Of a stretch of DNA of 20,797 bases, positions 12,987 through 19,780 are shown in pieces. The notes below the pieces were generated by a model. That model did no database searches. It was not told the DNA's origin and saw nothing but the letters and a program-made list of their open reading frames with translations. The position numbers and the translations under genes are program-made. This DNA comes from CAYFVU01 sp964346645 (GTDB lineage Bacteria > Spirochaetota > Spirochaetia > DSM-16054 > Sediminispirochaetaceae): positions 1-20,797 of the forward strand of contig CAYFVU010000061.1 of the NCBI GenBank assembly GCA_964346645.1, given 5' to 3'. The stretch's first letter is position 1; the number at the start of each line of letters is the position of its first letter.

Positions 12987-13922
12987 TCATTTCTCCGAGC
13001 CGCCGGGATGATAGTCGTGTCCGTAGCCGAGACCGTCGGCGGTTTCGCCGAACCACTTCAGGGACCGCTCCATCACCGGACCGCCGGCTGCATCGCACTC
13101 GAGGCTCACCGCACCGCAAAACCCGCTCTCCTTCAGGACCTTCAGACATTCGATGATATTCCCGGCGTTCTCTCCCTCGCCGATGGCGCTGTGGCTCATG
13201 CCGATGCCGCTCTGCTTGCCGCGGGAGCTCTGCGCCAGAGCGGAAGCGACGTCCTTTACATGTACATGCGCTACCCGACCGGTAAAGCGCCGCAGATACT
13301 CAGCGGGATCCTGACCTGCGATGTAGACGTTCCCGGTGTCAAAGGTCATCATCAAGAGCGGCGAATCGACGAAATCGAGCATCCGCTCCATGTACTCCGG
13401 CCGGCCGGTGAAATAGCCGTGGGTTTCGATTGTCACCGTAATGCCGTAGCGTTCGGCCGCCTCCATAATACGGGCGTAGCTCTCCCGCATCGAGGCAAGG
13501 ACCGTCTCCTCCGAGTACCCCTCCGGTTTCTCGAGGCCGTCGGTGGTGTCCACCATGGAACAGCCTGCAAGAGCCGCCCAGCGGATCGCGGAAATCACAT
13601 AAGGTACGGCCACGCTCGGACCTTCCGGCCGGGAGATGGGAAAGGCTGCGTCGATCTGAGAGAGGTGCACCCCGCGGCCGTCGAGCATCTTTCGCACCGC
13701 CTTCGGGTCCTCCCAGGAGGCGATGTGGGGAAAATACCCGAGACCGTGGTTCCAGGCCACCCCGTCTACAAAGCCGCACTCGATGCCCTTAACCCCGCGG
13801 TCTCGGGCCCACTCTACCGCCTTGCAAAACGAATAGTAGGCGGAGTTGAAACCACCGGTGTGAAATCCGACCTCCAGAAACGGACCGTTCTGCTTCGCCC
13901 CGCCCCGTTTCGACCCGCTCAT
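12987..13922 (-). CDS. Sugar phosphate isomerase/epimerase-type TIM barrel, second of operon
   Basis: Protein of 311 residues with the xylose-isomerase-like TIM-barrel fold. Metal-ligand motifs are VTIETHG (Glu), MMTFDTGNVY (Asp), VAHVHVKD (His) and VSLECDA (Glu); GVKGIECGF is the early barrel glutamate. Its ATG overlaps the stop of the oxidoreductase gene (ATGA), so the two are translationally coupled and likely act on consecutive intermediates, for example epimerising or cleaving a keto-sugar made by the dehydrogenase. An N-terminal tail of about 14 residues is rich in Gly, Ser and Lys. The motif set is closest to that of the plus-strand barrel at 15792-16634 (FDTGNAY, HLHAKD, VECGS), suggesting the pair are distant paralogues. 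Confidence 0.88.
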   Translation of the reverse strand: MSGSKRGGAKQNGPFLEVGFHTGGFNSAYYSFCKAVEWARDRGVKGIECGFVDGVAWNHGLGYFPHIASWEDPKAVRKMLDGRGVHLSQIDAAFPISRPEGPSVAVPYVISAIRWAALAGCSMVDTTDGLEKPEGYSEETVLASMRESYARIMEAAERYGITVTIETHGYFTGRPEYMERMLDFVDSPLLMMTFDTGNVYIAGQDPAEYLRRFTGRVAHVHVKDVASALAQSSRGKQSGIGMSHSAIGEGENAGNIIECLKVLKESGFCGAVSLECDAAGGPVMERSLKWFGETADGLGYGHDYHPGGSEK

Positions 13923-14923
13923 TCCACTGCTTCCTTTTCACCGGAGTCTACCGAACGCAGCGCGGCCAGGGCAATCTTCAGCGCCGCCACCGCATCCTCC
14001 GGCTCCACCGGTACCTCTTTATCCTCGAGAACAGCTTCTACGAAGCGGCGGACTATCACTGCGTGACCGTTTTCCTCCATGCCGTAGACAACTTCGAGCT
14101 TGCCGTCCTCGCGGTAGTGCTGCACCTCATGGCCGAACTCCCCCATGAGCCGGACGATGCCTTTCGGTCCCATGAAGTCCCGGTACTGCCAGTACCCTCG
14201 GCCTTCGGGAAAGCCCCAGGCGTAGAGGAGATACGCCCGGTTTCCCTTCTCGAGCTCCACATTGATGTGGGCGGTGTCCACGGCAAGATCTTCGATGCCC
14301 GCGAGAAAAGGCTTGTTTCCGCCAAAGGCTGTTCCCGAGGCAAAGACGCTCTTCGCCCGTCCGAGGGAGTGGAGCAGCATGTCGAAGTCGTGCACGCAGC
14401 AATCGATCACCGGCCCGTTGTTCAGCGAACGGGTGTGCATAGCCCTCTTGGGCCGGATCGAGCGAATCTCCTGCGTGTTGTAGACCACCGGTGTGCCGAT
14501 GGAATCTATCCTGGCGAGCAGCTCGTCCCAGACGGTGTTGAATCGGCGGTTGAAGATGACGCTGAGCTTGCGGTCTGCCTTCTTTGCCGCTGCGATCATC
14601 TCCAGACCCTCTTCCGCCGTCAAGGCGATCGGCTTTTCGGTGAGCACATGGGCTCCCGCTTCGAATGCCTTCTTGGCCGCCTCCGGGTGGAAGGCGGTGG
14701 GCACGCAGATAGAGACGACGTCGGGCCGCTCCTTCTCGAGCGCCGCGGTGAAATCGCTGTAGCGCCGGGGAATGTCGAAATCGCGGCACAGCTTCTCCGC
14801 CCGCTCGGGGGAGCGGTTGGCCACCGCAACGAGCCGGGCCGCCGCGATCCGCCTGTAGGCGTCGGCATGCTTGCCCGCCATGTCGCCCGCTCCGTACAGC
14901 AGAACCTTCAGTTCACCCTTCAT
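13919..14923 (-). CDS. Gfo/Idh/MocA-family NAD(P)-dependent sugar oxidoreductase
   Basis: Cytosolic dehydrogenase of 334 residues. The N-terminal Rossmann fold has VLLYGAGDMAG (nucleotide loop). Lys97 in TEKPIAL is the conserved active-site lysine of the family, and Asp174/His178 in IDCCVHDFDML are the usual catalytic Asp-x3-His pair. A C-terminal beta-sheet domain completes the fold. Members oxidise or reduce a ring or chain hydroxyl of sugars, inositols or glycosides. The frame is open well upstream, but the true start is ATG 14923: GGAGG lies 9 bases before it and it overlaps the preceding stop as ATGA. The downstream gene is coupled in the same way. Probable role: making a keto-sugar for the flanking TIM barrels. 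Confidence 0.93.
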   Translation of the reverse strand: MKGELKVLLYGAGDMAGKHADAYRRIAAARLVAVANRSPERAEKLCRDFDIPRRYSDFTAALEKERPDVVSICVPTAFHPEAAKKAFEAGAHVLTEKPIALTAEEGLEMIAAAKKADRKLSVIFNRRFNTVWDELLARIDSIGTPVVYNTQEIRSIRPKRAMHTRSLNNGPVIDCCVHDFDMLLHSLGRAKSVFASGTAFGGNKPFLAGIEDLAVDTAHINVELEKGNRAYLLYAWGFPEGRGYWQYRDFMGPKGIVRLMGEFGHEVQHYREDGKLEVVYGMEENGHAVIVRRFVEAVLEDKEVPVEPEDAVAALKIALAALRSVDSGEKEAVE

Positions 14924-15687
14924 AGCTCGATGCCTCCTTTCTCTCTGAGATACCGCATGTTCGTCCGCATGCTCTCCTCCGGGGTGAGGGAGCTGTAGTC
15001 CTGCTCTATCACGAGCCACTCTATGCGGTTGACATCGGCCGAGCGGAGTACGTTCGGGAGGTCGAGTCCGCCGGTGCCGAGCTCGCAGAAGGTCTTTCCC
15101 TCGGCGTCCTTGATGTGCAGATATGCGATCCGAGAGCCGTAGCGTTCGAAGATCCGCGCAAGCTCCATGCCGGCGATACTCGCCCAGGCAGTGTCGAGCA
15201 CCCAGCTCACCTCCTCCCCGGAGGACTCGTTCATGAGCACGTCGATGATCGCTCCGTCGTCTTCGAGCTCCCAGTTGTGGTTGTGATAGGCCATGCGAAG
15301 TCCCGCGTTCCGGCACCGCTTTCCGATCTCCGCATAGGTCTTCGCGCTCTCCCGCATAGATGAGACGGTCTCCTGCGGATTGCCGCTGATCACCAGATAC
15401 CGGAACCCGAGGGCGGAGGCGAAGTCGATCGTACTGCCGATTCTCTCCATCTCCTCCGCCGCCTGCTGCGGGTCCCAGAAGGTGCCGCCGCTGTGGATGC
15501 CCAGCGGCGTGATGCCGTATTGCGCATACAGCTCGCGGTAGCGCTCCTTTTGATCAGGGTCGAAATGGCGCATGCCGGTTTCCACCCCCGTATACCCCTG
15601 CCCGGAGAGAAAGCTCAGAATGTGCTCCATGTTCCCCTTTATGTTATCGCCCCACACGATGGTCTGTGCCCCGATGCGGTGTTTCAT
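14920..15687 (-). CDS. Sugar phosphate isomerase/epimerase-type TIM barrel, first of operon
   Basis: Protein of 255 residues with the compact TIM-barrel fold of the IolE/YcjR-like branch. Metal ligands are Glu140 in YHNHNWE, Asp165 in VLDTAW, His191 in LHIKD and Glu228 in VIEQD; Glu36 sits in GVETG. Relatives include inosose dehydratases and YcjR, a 3-dehydro-sugar 4-epimerase that works beside a Gfo/Idh/MocA dehydrogenase, the same pairing as here. ATG 15687 is chosen over an upstream in-frame start at 15771 because GGAGG lies directly before it and the longer frame would run through the promoter and operator. It is the lead gene of the leftward operon and ends in an ATGA overlap with the oxidoreductase. 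Confidence 0.92.
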   Translation of the reverse strand: MKHRIGAQTIVWGDNIKGNMEHILSFLSGQGYTGVETGMRHFDPDQKERYRELYAQYGITPLGIHSGGTFWDPQQAAEEMERIGSTIDFASALGFRYLVISGNPQETVSSMRESAKTYAEIGKRCRNAGLRMAYHNHNWELEDDGAIIDVLMNESSGEEVSWVLDTAWASIAGMELARIFERYGSRIAYLHIKDAEGKTFCELGTGGLDLPNVLRSADVNRIEWLVIEQDYSSLTPEESMRTNMRYLREKGGIEL

Positions 15688-15700
15688 AGCTCCTCCCCCC

Positions 15701-15729
15701 TTTACGGATGGTATACTGAGAGGTAGTAT
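15701..15729 (+). promoter_or_regulatory. Candidate rightward promoter of the TIM-barrel/TRAP operon
   Basis: TTTACG (15701-15706), 17-base spacer, TAGTAT (15724-15729). Its expected start point lies at the left end of the operator at 15737, so bound repressor would block initiation. Both hexamers are imperfect. Confidence 0.45.
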
Positions 15730-15753
15730 AGCAACATTATTTACTTGCAGCAA
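15725..15753 (-). promoter_or_regulatory. Candidate leftward promoter of the catabolic operon
   Basis: Read on the minus strand: TTGCTG (15753-15748), 17-base spacer, TATACT (15730-15725). The -10 is good (5 of 6). The -35 lies inside the palindrome centred on 15749, a classic position for repression. About 38 bases separate the -10 from the ATG at 15687. Confidence 0.55.
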
Positions 15754-15761
15754 GCAAAAAA
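15737..15761. promoter_or_regulatory. ROK-type operator between the two divergent catabolic operons
   Basis: TTATTTACTTG, centre CAG, CAAGCAAAAAA. Eleven of the first arm's positions, read outward from the centre, match the core of the palindrome before the ROK gene (TTATTTGCTTA / TAAGTAAATAA), differing at 5 of 25 positions including the 3-base centre. Ten of twelve base pairs around the centre at 15749 are complementary. The shared pattern is TTATTTRCTT ... AAGYAAAWAA. It lies within the leftward promoter and just after the rightward one, so a single repressor could control both. Confidence 0.75.
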
Positions 15762-15791
15762 CTGACAGCAAAAGCGGAAGAAGGAGGCAAC

Positions 15792-16634
15792 ATGGGAGAG
15801 GTCAAACTGGGTATCAATCTGGAGTTTTCCCGCCACCACGACATGTCCTTTGAGGCGGCGGTGAAAAAGGCGGCGGAGATCGGCTACCGCTACGTGGAGC
15901 CGATGGTCCATCTCGGACGACAGCTCCTCTCGGAGGGGGGATTTTTCCACTCCGTCTCCCTCTCGGAGGACCCCCTTGCTATCCGAGAGTACTGCCGGGA
16001 GCAGGGAGTGGAGATCGCGGCTCTATCCTCCCACAGCCATCTGTGCAAGCCGGATTTCGCCGTGGAGTACCTTCGCCAGGGCATCCGCTGGGCCGGGGAG
16101 ATGGCTGTGCCGGTAGTCAACACCTCCGAGGGCTTCAAGCGTCCCTGGACTACGGAGGAGGAGGACTACGTTCTGATCAAATACTCCCTGCAGATGGCCT
16201 TACGAGACGCCGAGCGGAGAGGAGTGATGATAGGACTTGAGCCGCACCACCAGTACAGCGGGAGCCTGGAGGGGATGGACAGGCTCCTCGCCCTGGCCGA
16301 ATCGGAGTACCTCGGGGTAAACTTCGACACCGGCAACGCCTACCTCGGCGGCCGGAGCGATATCTACGAGTGGCTCGAGCACGTGAAGGAGCATCTGGTA
16401 CACCTCCATGCAAAGGACATCAGCGTGCAGCAGGGAGCCGCCGAGCGCGGAAAGGTGAGCGGGACGGCCGTGGGCTGCGCCTGCGGGGAGGGGGTGATCG
16501 ACTGGGAAGCGGTGATCGAGACCTGCAGAAAGGCGCGGCGGGACATTGTGATGTGTGTGGAGTGCGGTTCGATCGACGAGGCGCAGCGGAGTTTCGACTT
16601 CCTGCAAGGACTGCTACACCGCGGGGGCAATTGA
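15792..16634 (+). CDS. Sugar phosphate isomerase/epimerase-type TIM barrel, lead gene of the plus operon
   Basis: Protein of 280 residues with the xylose-isomerase-like TIM-barrel fold. Glu in RYVEPMVHL, Glu in IGLEPHHQY, Asp in NFDTGNAYLGG, His in HLHAKDI and Glu in CVECGSID form the expected metal site. AAGGAGG at 15781-15787 gives a strong ribosome site for ATG 15792. It is divergent from the five-gene leftward operon across the operator, and is separated from the TRAP genes by 116 bases holding their own promoter. It is the fourth barrel of this superfamily in the locus. The exact reaction (isomerase, epimerase, dehydratase or keto-glycoside lyase) cannot be read from the motifs. Confidence 0.92.
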   Translation: MGEVKLGINLEFSRHHDMSFEAAVKKAAEIGYRYVEPMVHLGRQLLSEGGFFHSVSLSEDPLAIREYCREQGVEIAALSSHSHLCKPDFAVEYLRQGIRWAGEMAVPVVNTSEGFKRPWTTEEEDYVLIKYSLQMALRDAERRGVMIGLEPHHQYSGSLEGMDRLLALAESEYLGVNFDTGNAYLGGRSDIYEWLEHVKEHLVHLHAKDISVQQGAAERGKVSGTAVGCACGEGVIDWEAVIETCRKARRDIVMCVECGSIDEAQRSFDFLQGLLHRGGN

Positions 16635-16641
16635 GCCCGCG
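16620..16641 (+). terminator. Weak hairpin at the end of the plus-strand TIM-barrel gene
   Basis: CGCGGG (16620-16625) and CCCGCG (16636-16641) form a 6-bp GC stem around the stop codon with a 10-base loop. There is only a short CTTT later, so termination would be partial at best. Confidence 0.3.
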
Positions 16642-16672
16642 AGGCGTCCCCGTCTTTCAAGGCAGCACCCCT

Positions 16673-16718
16673 CCCCCCCCAAAAAAAAATTGACAGCTAA
16701 AGAGAACCGGTTTACTGT
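16673..16718 (+). promoter_or_regulatory. Promoter of the TRAP transporter genes, preceded by C8-A9 homopolymer tracts
   Basis: TTGACA (16690-16695, perfect -35), 17-base spacer, TACTGT (16713-16718, 4 of 6). Directly before the -35 lie eight C (16673-16680) and nine A (16681-16689). The A tract could act like an UP element, and the tracts are slip-prone. A shortened ROK-type site begins at the -10. Confidence 0.65.
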
Positions 16719-16739
16719 TATTTGCAGGAAGCAAAAAAA
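16718..16739. promoter_or_regulatory. Shortened ROK-type operator before dctP
   Basis: TTATTTGC, AGGAA, GCAAAAAAA. It keeps both outer halves of the locus operator (TTATTT and AAGCAAAAAA) but is about four bases shorter in the middle than the sites at 9668 and 15737. It starts within the -10 box and ends at the ribosome site, so binding would repress dctP. The altered spacing makes this less certain than the other two. Confidence 0.45.
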
Positions 16740-16750
16740 GGAGGAACGCT

Positions 16751-17809
16751 ATGAAAAAGCTGTCATCTCTATGTGTGGTTCTCATGCTGGTCCTCTCCTT
16801 CTCCGTGTGGGCGGGAGGAGAGCAGGAGAAAGAAAAAGAAGAGGAAAAAACCTACAAAATCCGGATCGGCCACGCGAACCTGGCCGCGGACGATTCGGCC
16901 CTTCACGTTGCCGCCATGGCCTTCAAGGATAAGGTGGAAGAGTATTCTGACGGACGCATCAAAGCAGAAATCTTCCCCAACGGGCAGCTCGGCAACGATC
17001 AGGAGATGGCGGATATGACGGTATCCGGCGCAATGGAGGGTTTCGTGACCAGTCTCAACCTGATCACCCAGTACGCCCCGCGGATGAGGGCATTCATCCT
17101 GCCGTACATGTTCGAAGACAACGAAAACTTCCGCAGCGCCCGGGACGAGCTGTGGGACGAAACCAACGACTATCTCACCGAGAAGGCGAACATGCGCCTT
17201 GCCGTCTGGTGGGACAGCGGGTACCGCCATGTCATGTCTACCAAACCGGTGCGCAGCCTGGATGACCTGCGAGAACTGAAGTTCCGGGTTCCCCCAAGCC
17301 CGATCATGGTATCGATGGTCAAATCCTGGGGCATCACCCCCACCATGGTAGAGTGGTCGGAGCTCTTCAACGCCCTGCAGCTCGGCACCGTGGACGCCTG
17401 CGAGGTGGATGACTCGGTACTGATCTCCGCCCGGATGAACGAGGTCATCGACTACATCACCAACGACGACCACATTCTCCAGGTATCGCTGATGGTGCTT
17501 AGCGAGGACTTCTACCAGAGCCTGCCGGCGGACCTGCAGGAGGCGGTAGACAAGGCCATTGAGGCGGCTAAGCCGGTCGTGGACTCCCGCTCGGCGGAGA
17601 TCCTCGAGAAGGCGGTGCGGGTCTCTAAGGAGGAGGAAGGGGTCCAATTCCTCGGCCGTCCGGATGACTATTCCGAGTGGGCCCGCCGAGCCCGCACGAT
17701 CTGGCCCGATTTCTACGAGGACATCGGCGGCGGCGACCGCACAGTCGGCAAAGAGGTCGTCGAACGGATCTTCAGCGCAGCCGGCATGTCGGGAGAAGTA
17801 CCCGACTAA
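16751..17809 (+). CDS. dctP: TRAP transporter substrate-binding protein, DctP family
   Basis: Secreted periplasmic binding protein of 352 residues. A signal peptide of about 21 residues ends around SVWA-GG; there is no lipobox cysteine. A low-complexity Glu/Lys stretch follows, then KIRIGHANLAADDSALH, typical of mature DctP. Arg179 in LKFRVPPSP corresponds to the arginine that salt-bridges the ligand carboxylate throughout the family, so the substrate should carry a carboxylate, for example a uronate or another sugar acid. VEWSELFNALQLGTVDACEV is the other family landmark. AAGGAGG (16738-16744) lies six bases before the ATG. It has its own promoter and an intrinsic terminator behind it, which would make more binding protein than membrane subunits. 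Confidence 0.95.
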   Translation: MKKLSSLCVVLMLVLSFSVWAGGEQEKEKEEEKTYKIRIGHANLAADDSALHVAAMAFKDKVEEYSDGRIKAEIFPNGQLGNDQEMADMTVSGAMEGFVTSLNLITQYAPRMRAFILPYMFEDNENFRSARDELWDETNDYLTEKANMRLAVWWDSGYRHVMSTKPVRSLDDLRELKFRVPPSPIMVSMVKSWGITPTMVEWSELFNALQLGTVDACEVDDSVLISARMNEVIDYITNDDHILQVSLMVLSEDFYQSLPADLQEAVDKAIEAAKPVVDSRSAEILEKAVRVSKEEEGVQFLGRPDDYSEWARRARTIWPDFYEDIGGGDRTVGKEVVERIFSAAGMSGEVPD

Positions 17810-17832
17810 AAACGCACTCACCACACTTCCGC

Positions 17833-17870
17833 ACCCGGCGGGAAGTAACTTTCCGCCGGGTCCTGTTTTT
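17833..17870 (+). terminator. Strong intrinsic terminator between dctP and dctQ
   Basis: ACCCGGCGGGAAG (17833-17845) pairs with CTTTCCGCCGGGT (17849-17861): 13 bp with one G-T pair and a 3-base loop, then CCTG and TTTTT. It lies 24 bases after the dctP stop. Since dctQ follows in the same direction with no obvious promoter, it likely works as a partial terminator that sets the ratio of binding protein to permease. Confidence 0.9.
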
Positions 17871-17935
17871 ATCTTTCGGCCCGGGCGGAGCCCCGGTGGC
17901 CGCCGTCACAAGAGAGAGTAATGGGAGAAACAGCA

Positions 17936-18454
17936 ATGAAGCATATACTGAGGATAGTGGATAAGAAGTTCGAAGAGGTGATCGGCGTCGCCCTTCTCGG
18001 GATCCTTGTAACACTGATCTTCATCAACGTGGTGCTGCGGGTCTTCTTTAACAGCGGCTTCTCCGGGCAGGAGGAGATATCCAGGATATTCTACGTGCTG
18101 GTGGTCTACATAGGGGCGAGCTACGGCATCCGCTCCAACGACCACATCCGGGTCAACGTGATCGTTGAAATCCTGCCCCCGAAAGCGCAGAAGGTGTTGG
18201 GTATCTTGACCGATATCATCTGGCTCGGATTCAACATCACCATCATCATCATCTCGATGAATCTCTATGATCGGATGCAGAGCTTTTTCGGAAAGAGCGC
18301 GATGTTCAACATCCCGCTGCACTACATCTTCCTCACCATTCCGGTCGGATTCGCCCTGCTCACCTTCCGGCTTATCCAGAGCTACTTCAGGCCGGACTGG
18401 AAGGATGAGCAGGTCGGCGTGTTGACCGATTCTGATGAGGGGGCGGAACAATGA
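17936..18454 (+). CDS. dctQ: TRAP transporter small membrane subunit, DctQ family
   Basis: Small integral-membrane subunit, 172 residues from ATG 17936, with four hydrophobic helices: about residues 17-38, 47-66, 87-108 and 127-148. FSGQEEISRIFYVLVVYIGASYGIR is the family's conserved EE-containing segment, followed by the DHIRVNVI stretch seen in most DctQ proteins. It forms the permease with DctM. Two starts are possible: 17921 (after AGAGAGAG) and 17936 (GGGAG eight bases before, and the usual MKxILRIVDK beginning); the second is preferred. The stop overlaps the dctM start as ATGA. Confidence 0.92.
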   Translation: MKHILRIVDKKFEEVIGVALLGILVTLIFINVVLRVFFNSGFSGQEEISRIFYVLVVYIGASYGIRSNDHIRVNVIVEILPPKAQKVLGILTDIIWLGFNITIIIISMNLYDRMQSFFGKSAMFNIPLHYIFLTIPVGFALLTFRLIQSYFRPDWKDEQVGVLTDSDEGAEQ

Positions 18455-19749
18455 TGATAGCTTTAGTACTCGTTGTGCTCCTGCTCACCGGCCTGCCCAT
18501 CTACGTCTGCATCGGTCTCACCTCGCTTATCTTCTTCTTCATCGAGGACCTGCCCCTGCACATGCTGGTGAGAACCTTCTACGGCGGGGTCAATCAGTAC
18601 GCCCTAATCGCAGTGACCGGCTTCCTGCTGGTAGCCAACCTATTTCAGAAGGCGGGAATCACCGAGGATCTGGTAGAGATGGTGCGCCGCTTCATGGCTT
18701 CCTTCCGTTCGGGCCTGGCGGTAATCACCATAGTCAGCTGCGCCATCTTCGCCGCCGTCACCGGTTCGGGACCGGCTACGGTGGCCACCATCGGCGGCAT
18801 CATGATACCGGCGATGATCGCCGACCGTCACACCCGCAAGTTCTCCGGGGCGGTGGCTTCCAGCGGTGGTGCCCTGGGAATCCTGATTCCCCCGAGCAAC
18901 CCCTTTCTCATGTACGGGATCATCGCCAACCAGTCGATCGCCGCCCTTTTTCTGGCCGGCCTGCTGCCCGGGGTTTTGATGGCAATCGCCCTCTCCATTA
19001 CCGCGGCAATCTCCCTCAAGTGGTTTCCTAAATATGCCGGCTACGTAAAGAAGAAAGAGACGGTTACGGAAAAGATGACCGTCGGAGAGGCGATCAAGGT
19101 GATCTGGCGGGCCAAGTTTGCCCTCTTCGCCATTATCCTGCTGCTCGGCGGAATCTACGCCGGGATCTTCACCCCCATCGAGGCGGCGGAGGTGACCATC
19201 TTCTACTCCCTCTTCGTGGGGGTGGTGATCAACCGCAAGATCGGACTCCGGCAGATCTACGAGGCGCTGGCGGACACCGTGAAGCTCACCGGCACACTGA
19301 TCATCCTCGTAGGGGCCGGCTTCGTCTTTGCCCGGCTGCTGACGATCGAGGGGATTCCCCAGGCTTTGGGCAGCTCGGTGGCCGGAATGTCGGACAATCC
19401 GCTGATCATCCTGCTTATCATCATGGTCTTCATGATCTTCATCGGCACCTTTGCGGAGACCTTCAGCCAGATCATCATCCTGACGCCGATCTTTCTGCCG
19501 GTGGTCACCCAGCTGGGTATCCACCCCATCCACTTCGGCGTGCTCTTCGTCGTCGCCGCGGAGATCGGCTTTCTCACCCCGCCCTTCGGAGCCAACCTCT
19601 TTGTGGGCATGAAGATCTCCAGGATTTCCCTGGTCGCCATATCGAAGTCGGTACTGCCATTTATCCTGACCTACATCATCGTGATGATTATCCTGATTCT
19701 GTTTCCGGAGATCTCCCTGGCGCTGCCGCGCCTGATCTTCGGGATATAG
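18451..19749 (+). CDS. dctM: TRAP transporter large permease subunit, DctM family
   Basis: Polytopic permease of 432 residues, full length for DctM, with about a dozen membrane helices and driven by an ion (usually sodium) gradient. Family landmarks are TGSGPATVATIGGIMIPAM, GGALGILIPPSNPFLMYGI (the conserved PPS segment) and the matching second-half segment AAEIGFLTPPFGANLFVG. It overlaps dctQ by four bases. A second ATG directly follows the first, so the start may be 18454. The downstream oxidoreductase gene follows after 31 bases and looks cotranscribed. Confidence 0.96.
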   Translation: MMIALVLVVLLLTGLPIYVCIGLTSLIFFFIEDLPLHMLVRTFYGGVNQYALIAVTGFLLVANLFQKAGITEDLVEMVRRFMASFRSGLAVITIVSCAIFAAVTGSGPATVATIGGIMIPAMIADRHTRKFSGAVASSGGALGILIPPSNPFLMYGIIANQSIAALFLAGLLPGVLMAIALSITAAISLKWFPKYAGYVKKKETVTEKMTVGEAIKVIWRAKFALFAIILLLGGIYAGIFTPIEAAEVTIFYSLFVGVVINRKIGLRQIYEALADTVKLTGTLIILVGAGFVFARLLTIEGIPQALGSSVAGMSDNPLIILLIIMVFMIFIGTFAETFSQIIILTPIFLPVVTQLGIHPIHFGVLFVVAAEIGFLTPPFGANLFVGMKISRISLVAISKSVLPFILTYIIVMIILILFPEISLALPRLIFGI

Positions 19750-19780
19750 CTCGAAGCGCTTTGCGAGAGGAGCATCGAAT

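Noticed and set aside
12303..14066. 587-codon open frame on the plus strand
   Set aside because: It runs antisense through the oxidoreductase and two TIM-barrel genes, whose motifs and ATGA overlaps are clear. Its product is rich in Gly, His, Pro and Arg with no recognisable motif: a codon-bias shadow in GC-rich DNA.
14924..15316. N-terminal extension of the first oxidoreductase to 465 codons
   Set aside because: The extra part lies inside the upstream TIM-barrel gene in another frame; the Rossmann loop begins right after ATG 14923, which has its own ribosome site.
12099..16634. Myo-inositol (iol) pathway, from the barrel and Gfo/Idh/MocA genes
   Set aside because: IolB, IolC, IolD and IolJ are all absent, and the barrels match IolE or IolI only at superfamily motifs.
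12099..16634. C-glycoside deglycosidase system of the DgpA/DgpB/DgpC type
   Set aside because: A Gfo/Idh/MocA enzyme and barrels are present, but the small beta-subunit that pairs with the catalytic barrel is not seen in any frame here.
16769..17824. 351-codon open frame on the minus strand
   Set aside because: Antisense to dctP, whose signal peptide, ribosome site and conserved arginine are evident.
10980..19749. Sialic-acid utilisation (TRAP plus sialidase-like propeller)
   Set aside because: No NanA lyase, NanK, NanE or NagA/NagB-type gene is present, and the propeller lacks a signal peptide.
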